The translations under genes and the position numbers were made by a program. From NCBI GenBank assembly GCA_963822435.1, contig CAWGHN010000005.1:62001-126000 (forward strand): DNA of 64,000 bases, given 5' to 3'. A model generated the notes under the pieces. That model was not told where the DNA came from and ran no database searches. It was given only the letters and a program-made list of their open reading frames with translations. This document shows positions 9,408 through 16,363 of this stretch, one piece after another (the stretch's first letter is position 1; each line of letters begins with the position of its first letter). Source of the DNA: JAUYQR01 sp963822435. Lineage in GTDB: Bacteria > Pseudomonadota > Alphaproteobacteria > Rhodobacterales > Rhodobacteraceae.

Positions 9408-10845
9408 TGGCCACAACCCGCTTTGGCACCGGGGCCATATGGTCGCGCTCTGCCACCTCAGAGTCGGCACCCTCGGACGGCATGGTCGACAGCAGCACCG
9501 CGCGCAGATCGTGGTCGGCGGTGTTGGTCAGGCTGACCTCGGCATCGTTTTCGATGGTCAGAATGCTGCCCGGCGACAGCGTGCGGTCCGCAATCGGCGG
9601 GGTGCCAAGGCAGTTCGCCTCACCGACCAGAACCGACAGAAACCGCGTCCCCCGGCCCCGACCGTTGATCTTCAGGCCTGCACCGGGGCGCAGGGTCAGC
9701 ATGTCGACCTTGTAGTCGGCCTCCGATGCCAGCGCCTCGATACCGCCCCATGAAAAGCTGCGGTAAGGGTGGCTGATAACCTCGGCGCGGTGGACGCCCT
9801 TCATCTGCTCGACGGCCTGTTTGACGTGCTGGGCATGTTCGCGGTCGGTGACCAGCAATGCGTCCTTGGTGTCGACGACGATCACGTCCTTCATGCCGAT
9901 CACCACCACCAGCCGCCCGTCGCTGCGAATTAGCGAATTGGTGGTGTCGAGCGCCATCACATCGCCATGGGTGACATTGCCGGCAGCGGTCTTTGGCGCG
10001 ACATCGTAGACCGAGGCCCAGGCACCCACATCGTCCCATTTGACATCAAGGCACGCCAACGACACCAGCGGGCTTTGTTCAAACACCGCCCGCTCGGTCG
10101 GCTCGCCGCGCGCCTCGCGGAAGGCGGCGTCGTCAAGCAACAGCCTGCCCGGCGCGGGGCGGCCCAACTGCACGGCTGCGTTGACGGCGGCGTGGGTGCC
10201 GGGGTCAAGGCGGCGAAACTCCGCGCTGATCACATCGGCGCGAAACAGGCTGATGCCCGACGCCCAATAGGCGTTGCCGTCGTCGATCAGGCGCTGCGCG
10301 GTATCGACGGAGGGTTTTTCGATGAAGCGCGACACGCGGTGCAACCCGTCGCAATCGGTGTCCGCGCCGCCGTCGATGATATAGCCATAGCCGGTTTCGG
10401 CATACCCCGGCGTGATGCCGAACATGATGATCCGCCCGGCATCCGCCGCCGACACCATGCCCGCAATCGGGGTGTTCAGATCGCCCGAAACCATGTGATC
10501 CGACGGCAGCACCAGCAGGATCGCGTCCGGGTCCTCGGCCAGCACGCTCAGCGCTGCGGCCAGCACCGCAGGGCCGGTGTTGCGCCCGCACGGTTCGGCA
10601 ATGATGCGCCCGCCGGACTGGATTTCGACCAGTTGCTGACCGACCAGATCAGCCTGCGCCGCTGCCGTCACGACGATGGGCGCGTGGTAAAGCGGGCCGC
10701 GGTGGCGCTGCACCGTGGTCTGGAAATAGGTCAGACTGCCCTTGCCGTTGACCGGCTGGAACTGTTTTGGCTGTTCGATGCGTGACATCGGCCAGAGGCG
10801 CGACCCCATACCGCCGCACAGGACAAGTGGATAGATCTTCTGCAT
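9400..10845 (-). CDS. algA: Mannose-1-phosphate guanylyltransferase, AlgA-like, with degenerate isomerase domain
   Basis: This 481-residue protein has the size of bifunctional AlgA/ManC. The N-terminal nucleotidyltransferase is well preserved, with LCGGMGSRLWPMSR (residues 9-22) followed by PKQF, and FIEKPS near residue 175. It should make GDP-mannose from mannose-1-phosphate and GTP for AlgD. The C-terminal cupin, which in AlgA is a type II phosphomannose isomerase with a histidine-rich QMHHHRAEHW metal site, reads GLKINGRGRGTRFLSVLVGE at the equivalent place (about residues 385-404), so the metal ligands are missing. Isomerase activity probably comes from another gene. It lies three bases after the alg44-like gene. 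Confidence 0.88.
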   Translation of the reverse strand: MQKIYPLVLCGGMGSRLWPMSRIEQPKQFQPVNGKGSLTYFQTTVQRHRGPLYHAPIVVTAAAQADLVGQQLVEIQSGGRIIAEPCGRNTGPAVLAAALSVLAEDPDAILLVLPSDHMVSGDLNTPIAGMVSAADAGRIIMFGITPGYAETGYGYIIDGGADTDCDGLHRVSRFIEKPSVDTAQRLIDDGNAYWASGISLFRADVISAEFRRLDPGTHAAVNAAVQLGRPAPGRLLLDDAAFREARGEPTERAVFEQSPLVSLACLDVKWDDVGAWASVYDVAPKTAAGNVTHGDVMALDTTNSLIRSDGRLVVVIGMKDVIVVDTKDALLVTDREHAQHVKQAVEQMKGVHRAEVISHPYRSFSWGGIEALASEADYKVDMLTLRPGAGLKINGRGRGTRFLSVLVGEANCLGTPPIADRTLSPGSILTIENDAEVSLTNTADHDLRAVLLSTMPSEGADSEVAERDHMAPVPKRVVANG

Positions 10846-10848
10846 GGC

Positions 10849-11940
10849 TCAATTCCTTTGGAAAAATGCGGCAAAGCTGTCGCGCAGGGCGGCACCCCAG
10901 GCGGACGCTGCCCCGCCGTCGCGCTGGAGGCGGATCATGACCGGCTGACCCAGACGGTCCGCACTCAGCGGAGTTTCAGGCTCCAGAAAGACGGTCTGGC
11001 CCTCGCCCGAAGGCTGTCCGGTCGCGGGACGGCCAAGATCGGCGACCGCAGTGCCGCGAGTGCCGTCCGGGTAGGTCAGCTCGATCCGGGCCGCACCCGC
11101 CAGTTCAAACGCCATGTCGGGCGGGATCGTCGCCGCCACGAGGTAACGATCCCCGGCCGACGACAGTTGCAGCACGGGTTCACCGATCAGCACCGTCGAC
11201 CCTTCGCGCAGACCCTTCGAGGTGACCGTGCAGTCACATGGCATCACCAGGCTTTGCACGTCACCCGAAGCGGACTGGATTGCCAGCGCCACCTCGCCCG
11301 CGTCGGCCTGCAGGTCCAGAAAGGCGATCTGCCCGGTGGCTGTCGCGCGCATCACCTCGCCCGTCGACACCACCGTGCCGGGCGCTGGCACAACGCTGAC
11401 GTAAAGCCGCTGGTAGATCAGCGTCCACGCAATCGCGACAAGCAGGATCGACAGCAGACCGATGGCCGCGCCGCCCAGCATCCGCCGAAAGGTTACGGGC
11501 GCCCGCGTGGCACTTGACGCCGCGGGCCGCTTCGGGGCGGCGGTGCCAGCCACCCCGATGGTCTGCCCAAGGCCGACCAGATCGCCCGCGATGAAGGCGT
11601 TCAGGATGTGCCGCAACTGCGGCAGGTGCGGCCCGGTCGGCCTTGTGAAGATCAACTCCACCTCGCCCGAACTGCTGGCCGACGGGCGCAGCGTGGCATC
11701 GACATCCAGCGCCACGGAAAACCCGTCGAACTGGAACACCAGCCGCACCAGCCGCGTCGCGTTCAGCATCGCCGGGTCCACCAGCCCCAGCACATAGGCC
11801 GCCACCAGCGAGATGCCCCTGCCCCGGAAGTGCCGCCCGTCGATGACGGCGGTGAACGGCATGTCCACGACAGGATGGTCATTTCCGGCCGTCAGCGCGA
11901 CAGGGGGGCGGTTGGGGTTCGTCACAAGGGCGGTGTCCAT
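10849..11940 (-). CDS. alg44: Alg44-like protein: PilZ-fold domain, transmembrane helix, periplasmic HlyD-like domain
   Basis: This 363-residue protein has an N-terminal PilZ-like region (about residues 25-130, with LVFQFDGFSVALDVDATLR matching Alg44), a transmembrane helix at about 150-178, and a periplasmic membrane-fusion-type domain with the PCDC tetrapeptide near residue 234 that is also present in Pseudomonas Alg44. Alg44 is the co-polymerase of Alg8 and switches polymerisation on when PilZ binds c-di-GMP. Here the RxxxR motif at the start of PilZ is absent, and the DxSxxG motif is replaced by GISLVAA. Control by c-di-GMP therefore looks lost or altered. Confidence 0.82.
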   Translation of the reverse strand: MDTALVTNPNRPPVALTAGNDHPVVDMPFTAVIDGRHFRGRGISLVAAYVLGLVDPAMLNATRLVRLVFQFDGFSVALDVDATLRPSASSSGEVELIFTRPTGPHLPQLRHILNAFIAGDLVGLGQTIGVAGTAAPKRPAASSATRAPVTFRRMLGGAAIGLLSILLVAIAWTLIYQRLYVSVVPAPGTVVSTGEVMRATATGQIAFLDLQADAGEVALAIQSASGDVQSLVMPCDCTVTSKGLREGSTVLIGEPVLQLSSAGDRYLVAATIPPDMAFELAGAARIELTYPDGTRGTAVADLGRPATGQPSGEGQTVFLEPETPLSADRLGQPVMIRLQRDGGAASAWGAALRDSFAAFFQRN

Positions 11941-11965
11941 GGTTAAGTGCCTTTCCAGCAGCGGG

Positions 11966-13423
11966 TCAGACCAGACCCGAGATCAGCAACACCCCAAGGG
12001 TGAGCCAACCAAGGGTAAGCAGGTGAACGTAGGAGGAGACGGCGTCGCCGATCCGCGCGGCAGCGGGGCGTGCCGTGGCGGCGGAGGCCTGCCGGGTCCA
12101 GCGTTGCCGATCCAGACGGAACATGACGAAGCTCTTGACCGCCGCGCCCATGATCTGGCCGAAATACAGCAAGAACGGATAGCTGATCGGAAAGCCTCGG
12201 CCGCGAAACAGCGACAAGGCGATGCAGAACACATAGCGCGTCAGCATCACCCACGCGATGTAGGCAGGCAGGATCGACGGGCTTACCAGAACCGTGGCCA
12301 GCAGCACGCTCAGCGGCCCGGCCAGCGTGGTGAACACCGACACCCGCTGGTCCATGATCGACCACCAGGTGAAATATCCGATCCGCGACGCGGGCAAGGC
12401 CAAGGCGCGGCCGTTCGTCCGCATCATGTTGCCGAACCAGCGCACCATCAGCGTGACCGCCGAGGCGAAAAACCCCGGCAGCGGCTGGCGCTCCATCGAG
12501 ACGGACTGGACGTCGGGCAGATACAGCATCCGGTAGCCGTTCTTCAGCAGCCAGAACCACGTCGACTTGTCATCGCCGGTCAGGAACTCCACCCGGCCCA
12601 GCCGCCAGTGATCGAGGTGATCGTCCTGCACCTGACGGATGAACCCCGGATCGGTCGCAAGATCGGCGCGGAATACCGAAAGCCTTCCGGTCAGCGTCAG
12701 CACGCGCCCGCCCTGCGCCATCGACGACATCATCATCTGGCGCTGGGTAAAACGCAGGGCGAACCAGTCGCGGAACAGGGGGGTTTCGGTGATCTCGGCG
12801 ACCTCGTCGGTCGTCACCGCACCCACAGCGGGGTCGCACAGGAACGGCGCAGACCGCGCCACGATATCGCGGGGCGCGCAACTGTCGCCGTCAACAAGGA
12901 TCACGATGTCACGCCATGACGGCGCCTGCCCGCTGATGATGCGCAGCGCCTTTGCCAACGCATCGCGCTTGCCGGTTCCCGGCACCTGATCAACGATCAG
13001 GCGCACCGCCGACATATCCGTGCGCATCGTGGCAAAGACCGACCGGATCAGCCGAACATCAGCCCCATCGACGACCGAGGCGACCACCGTTGCCCCGCCC
13101 TGTGATGCTGCGGCGGCGGCAAAGGCCGCCTGGTAGACCCGCGTCGTCACGTCTGGGTCGATCTTGTAGCTGGTCACCAGAAAATAGGCGTGCGCCGCGG
13201 TCTTGCGCCGCGCATAGGCCGCGTTGGCCCGCCGCCGCAGCCGCGGATAGCTGACCAACAGGTACCATGCGGCACGGGCAAAGTTCACCGCCGCCCAGGC
13301 GTAGCGCCACAGGCCGATCACCCCCAAGGCAAGGATCGCGCCCTGCGCGTCATGCAAGGTGACCACATTGAGGCTGCCGATCAGCACCCCCAACGTCGCC
13401 AGGTATAGGATATGTCCCAGCAT
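11966..13423 (-). CDS. alg8: Alginate polymerase glycosyltransferase Alg8 (GT2 family)
   Basis: This 485-residue membrane protein has N-terminal transmembrane helices, a cytoplasmic GT2 domain with VDGDSCAP near residue 178 (nucleotide-sugar and metal binding), and LTGDDKSTWFWLL near residue 284 (the conserved Alg8 acceptor-side motif), then several C-terminal helices. Alg8 polymerises GDP-mannuronate at the inner membrane with its partner Alg44. It lies seven bases after algD and 25 bases before the alg44-like gene, the same order as in Pseudomonas. The catalytic aspartates look intact, so a working polymerase is expected. Confidence 0.9.
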   Translation of the reverse strand: MLGHILYLATLGVLIGSLNVVTLHDAQGAILALGVIGLWRYAWAAVNFARAAWYLLVSYPRLRRRANAAYARRKTAAHAYFLVTSYKIDPDVTTRVYQAAFAAAAASQGGATVVASVVDGADVRLIRSVFATMRTDMSAVRLIVDQVPGTGKRDALAKALRIISGQAPSWRDIVILVDGDSCAPRDIVARSAPFLCDPAVGAVTTDEVAEITETPLFRDWFALRFTQRQMMMSSMAQGGRVLTLTGRLSVFRADLATDPGFIRQVQDDHLDHWRLGRVEFLTGDDKSTWFWLLKNGYRMLYLPDVQSVSMERQPLPGFFASAVTLMVRWFGNMMRTNGRALALPASRIGYFTWWSIMDQRVSVFTTLAGPLSVLLATVLVSPSILPAYIAWVMLTRYVFCIALSLFRGRGFPISYPFLLYFGQIMGAAVKSFVMFRLDRQRWTRQASAATARPAAARIGDAVSSYVHLLTLGWLTLGVLLISGLV

Positions 13424-13429
13424 CTTCGC

Positions 13430-14761
13430 CTACCAGCAAATGCCCTGATAGGTGCCAGAGGAAACCAGTCCCGGCTGCACCCGCGTCAGATCGATCACCG
13501 GCTGGTCATGCAGCACGTCGCGCAACGGCCCCACCGCCTCGGCATAGCTGTTGCCCACGACGATGGTATCCGCCATCGCGATCAGCGCGTCGATCGACGG
13601 CACCATGCGGTCGCGCAGATCCGGCACCGCATCGTTGCCGCGACCCACACCTTCGGGATCGTTGGCGTGGCCCGTGGCGACGTTCGGGTCATAGACCTGC
13701 ACGTCATGCCCGCCCGCAATCAGGCGCGCGGCCAACTCGGCCAAGGGGCTTTCGCGAAGGTCATCGGTGCCCGGCTTGAAGCTGATGCCCACCAGACCGA
13801 CCACCGGCTTGCCGGTGGCGCCGCGCGTGTCGGCAACCATTCGGGCGGCGCGGTCGATCTGCGCGTCATTGGCCTTCAGCACAGCGCCCAGCAACGGCGC
13901 TTCGATATCCCGCGCCTGCGCCAGGTGTTGCAGCGCGCGCACGTCCTTCGGCAGGCACGACCCGCCAAACGCAAACCCCGGCCGCATGAAATGGGGCGAC
14001 ATCGCCACCTTGTCGTCCGAACACAACAGCCGCATCACCAACTGACCGTCCAGCCCGCAGGCCTTGGCGATGTTGCCGATCTCGTTGGCAAAAGTGACCT
14101 TCACCGCGCGCCAGGTGTTTGAGGTGTATTTCACCATCTCGGCGGTGCGCAGGTCGACCTCGTGAACCGCGCACGGCACATCCGTGTTCAGCGCGTTCAA
14201 CAGCGCAAAGGTCGGCGCATCCAGCGCGCCAAAGACCACCAGACCGGGATTGTCGTAATCCTCGATCGCGGTGCTTTCGCGCAGGAACTCAGGGTAATAG
14301 CCCACCCCGAAATCAACCCCGGCCTTCAAACCCGACGCTTCTTCCAGCGCGGGGATGCAGGTGCCTTCCATCGTTCCCGGCACAATGGTCGACCGGATGA
14401 TGACCGAATGATAACCACCCTTGCGGGCAATCGCGCGCCCGATGATGCCGCAAACCTGCCGCACGTGATCCAGCCCCACCGACCCGTCCGGGTTGCTTGG
14501 CGTGCCGACGCAGACCAGGCTCGCCTCGGTCTGTGCCACCGCGTCTTCAGCGTCCAGCGTCGCGACCAGAAGGCCATCCGCCACCGCCCGCTCGATCAGC
14601 GCCGGCAGTCCGTTTTCCACGATCGGCGCGCGGCCTTCATTGATCGTCGTGACCCGCGCCGCGTCGATATCAACCGCAACAACGCGGTGACCGTCCCGCG
14701 CAAGGCAGGCCGCCGATACCACACCGACATAGCCAATTCCAAAGACTGAAATGCTCGTCAT
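13430..14761 (-). CDS. algD: GDP-mannose 6-dehydrogenase AlgD
   Basis: This 443-residue enzyme oxidises GDP-mannose to GDP-mannuronate with NAD, the committed step of alginate synthesis. It shows the NAD-binding FGIGYVGVVSAACLA at the N-terminus, ICVGTPS-like VCVGTPSNPDG, GVDFGVGYYPEFLRESTA, the catalytic cysteine in GGSCLPKD (near residue 267), and ends in GICW, as I recall Pseudomonas AlgD doing. UDP-glucose dehydrogenase is the main alternative, but the length and C-terminus favour AlgD. The ATG at 14761 has GGAG nine bases upstream; an ATG 15 bases earlier is possible. It is the first gene of the operon. Confidence 0.92.
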   Translation of the reverse strand: MTSISVFGIGYVGVVSAACLARDGHRVVAVDIDAARVTTINEGRAPIVENGLPALIERAVADGLLVATLDAEDAVAQTEASLVCVGTPSNPDGSVGLDHVRQVCGIIGRAIARKGGYHSVIIRSTIVPGTMEGTCIPALEEASGLKAGVDFGVGYYPEFLRESTAIEDYDNPGLVVFGALDAPTFALLNALNTDVPCAVHEVDLRTAEMVKYTSNTWRAVKVTFANEIGNIAKACGLDGQLVMRLLCSDDKVAMSPHFMRPGFAFGGSCLPKDVRALQHLAQARDIEAPLLGAVLKANDAQIDRAARMVADTRGATGKPVVGLVGISFKPGTDDLRESPLAELAARLIAGGHDVQVYDPNVATGHANDPEGVGRGNDAVPDLRDRMVPSIDALIAMADTIVVGNSYAEAVGPLRDVLHDQPVIDLTRVQPGLVSSGTYQGICW

Positions 14762-14955
14762 GCCAAACTGCTCCATTCCGTTTCATTGCAGGCGCTTGTG
14801 AAACCAAAGCCCGCCATTTGCGGGTGACCTTTCGGCGACCCGTTAAAAAACCCGACACTCACTGCCAAACGTTCCCCGCCGACCCAGCCAACAAGCGAGC
14901 CGCGCCATATCGCATTTCTTCAGACCGGCCTTTGCCCTCAGGGCGATTCAGCGCG

Positions 14956-14984
14956 CTATCAAATCGCTCATTCTTACACGCCAA
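14956..14984 (-). promoter_or_regulatory. Putative sigma-70-type promoter for the alginate operon
   Basis: On the minus strand TTGGCG and TGATAG are separated by 17 bases, about 195 bases before the algD start. Both hexamers are imperfect, so this is only a candidate. Confidence 0.28.
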
Positions 14985-15220
14985 ATATCTGATTAACTTA
15001 GGTATTTTTGGTCCCGGCAGATGCGCCCAGATCCTCCGATCAGCGCTGTCGGCATCACGGATCGCCCGTCTGGGCTGAATTTCGCCAATTGGCATTCCGC
15101 TGGCTTTCCGTGAAAGCCGCGACAGCCCGGAATTGCCATGAACCCTTTCGCGTCCGCCGGATTCGACGCCTTGCCTTTTCGTCATGTAAATGCTCACTCA
15201 GCCACCCTTTTTCCCGTAGA

Positions 15221-15236
15221 TTAACGGAAGATTAAC
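15221..15236. promoter_or_regulatory. CtrA-like binding box TTAA-N7-TTAAC
   Basis: The sequence TTAACGGAAGATTAAC matches the CtrA consensus TTAA-N7-TTAA with the preferred trailing C. CtrA is a response regulator conserved in alphaproteobacteria. The box lies about 460 bases before algD and 215 bases before the RpiR gene. Spacing is exact, but a single box can arise by chance. Confidence 0.45.
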
Positions 15237-15400
15237 AGCTCGCTTGCCGTTCACAGGGCGCTCAACCGGGCGTGAGGATTAATGTTCCCGGAATTTCCGA
15301 CCCAATATCCGATCGTCCGGAAATACAGCCCGCAGCGGCGGCCGTTCGCCAATCACCGCAGGCTTTCGGCCCGCCACGCACAGGAAAAGATTCCGCTCAT

Positions 15401-15414
15401 GGAATTTTCGTTCT
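15401..15414. promoter_or_regulatory. Imperfect IolR-type operator before the rpiR-family regulator
   Basis: GGAATTTTCGTTCT fits GGAA-N6-TTCC except for the last base, and lies about 37 bases before the regulator start, where autoregulation would be expected. A perfect copy precedes iolC. Confidence 0.35.
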
Positions 15415-15450
15415 ATCATGGCCGCCAGACCCTTCGCCTCAGGACCCGCC

Positions 15451-16281
15451 ATGCCAAACGACCTTCCCCCCGCAAACCCCGGCGAGCCGACCACGGTCGA
15501 GGCTGTCCGCGAGCGTCTGGTTGCGGTCACCGGAAGCCTGCCAAAGCGGCTGCGGCAATGCGCCGACTATGTCGCGCAGAACCTGGACCGCATCGCGGTC
15601 TCAACCGTCGCCGAGATCGCGGCGGGGGCCGATGTGCCGCCATCGGCGGTCATCCGGTTCTGCCAGCTTCTGGGGTTCTCGGGCTATTCCGACATGCAGC
15701 GGCTGTTCCGCGACGCCTATTCGCCGGGCTGGCCGAATTACGCCACCCGGCTTGAGAATCTCAAGTCCGGCCCCGGCGGCAGCCCTCGGGCCATGGTGGC
15801 CGAATTTATCGAAGCGGGCCGCATGTCACTGGAAAAGCTGGCACAATCCCTTGACGACGCGGCACTGGAGCAGGCCGTCGCAACACTCGCAGGTGCCGGC
15901 ACCATTCACGTCGTGGGGTTCCGCCGGGCCTATCCGGTCGCGTCCTACCTGGCTTACGTGCTGGCCAAGATGGAGGTGCCTGCCATCCTGCATCACGGGG
16001 CGGGGCATCTGGACCAGCGGTTTGCGCTGCGTTCCGGTGACGCGATGCTTGCCATAACCTTTGCCCCCTATTCCGATGAAACGCTTGCCTTGGCCGAAGC
16101 GGCGCGGGCCGCAGGTCTTGCGGTGGTCGGGCTGACCGACACCGCCGCAAGCCCGCTGTCACGCAGCGCAAGCACGCTGCTGACCGTAACCGAGGTGGAT
16201 TTCGGGGCGTTCCGTTCCCTGTCGGCGACAATTGCGCTGGCGATATCGCTTGCGGTTGCCGTCGGAACGGCGCGGCGCTGA
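15451..16281 (+). CDS. RpiR-family transcriptional regulator, probable inositol regulator IolR
   Basis: This 276-residue protein has an N-terminal HTH_6 domain (about residues 15-85, with STVAEIAAGADVPPSAVIRF) and a C-terminal SIS sugar-phosphate-binding domain (about 115-255, with GTIHVVGFRRAYPVASYLA). RpiR proteins sense sugar phosphates and repress or activate sugar operons. The gene directly precedes iolCDEB in the same direction, which points to an IolR role. The ATG at 15451 was chosen because AGGA lies seven bases upstream; an ATG at 15418 has no such site. The GGAA-type palindromes before it and before iolC are candidate operators. Confidence 0.85.
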   Translation: MPNDLPPANPGEPTTVEAVRERLVAVTGSLPKRLRQCADYVAQNLDRIAVSTVAEIAAGADVPPSAVIRFCQLLGFSGYSDMQRLFRDAYSPGWPNYATRLENLKSGPGGSPRAMVAEFIEAGRMSLEKLAQSLDDAALEQAVATLAGAGTIHVVGFRRAYPVASYLAYVLAKMEVPAILHHGAGHLDQRFALRSGDAMLAITFAPYSDETLALAEAARAAGLAVVGLTDTAASPLSRSASTLLTVTEVDFGAFRSLSATIALAISLAVAVGTARR

Positions 16282-16309
16282 AGAAGCCTCTTTCCTGATC
16301 GTGCATTTT

Positions 16310-16323
16310 GGAATATTTGTTCC
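16310..16323. promoter_or_regulatory. IolR-type operator GGAA-N6-TTCC before iolC
   Basis: GGAATATTTGTTCC is a perfect GGAA-N6-TTCC palindrome, the motif reported, as I recall, for IolR in Sinorhizobium. It lies 41 bases before the iolC start in the gap between the regulator and iolC, so it suggests that iolC has its own regulated promoter. Confidence 0.6.
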
Positions 16324-16363
16324 ACAGCCTCGCCTCCCCGAGTCGCTTACAGCAGGACAGCAG

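Larger units (their letters stand above)
14762..15450. other. Long intergenic region between the divergent alginate and inositol operons
   Basis: About 690 bases with no convincing gene, noticeably richer in A and T than the flanking genes. It must hold the promoters of algD (minus strand) and of the RpiR regulator (plus strand). Visible elements are a promoter-like pair at 14956-14984, a TTAA-N7-TTAA box at 15221-15236 and GGAA-type half palindromes at 15383-15394 and 15401-15414. Short frames here lack coding character and good ribosome-binding sites. The length leaves room for a small RNA or a long alginate leader, which cannot be decided from sequence. Confidence 0.7.

Noticed and set aside
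13430..14761. Considered UDP-glucose 6-dehydrogenase for the algD gene
   Set aside because: The C-terminal GICW, internal motifs and the Alg8/Alg44 neighbours fit AlgD better.
15383..15394. GGAA-AAGA-TTCC palindrome before the RpiR gene
   Set aside because: The spacer is four bases instead of six, so it does not fit the IolR motif found before iolC; probably chance.
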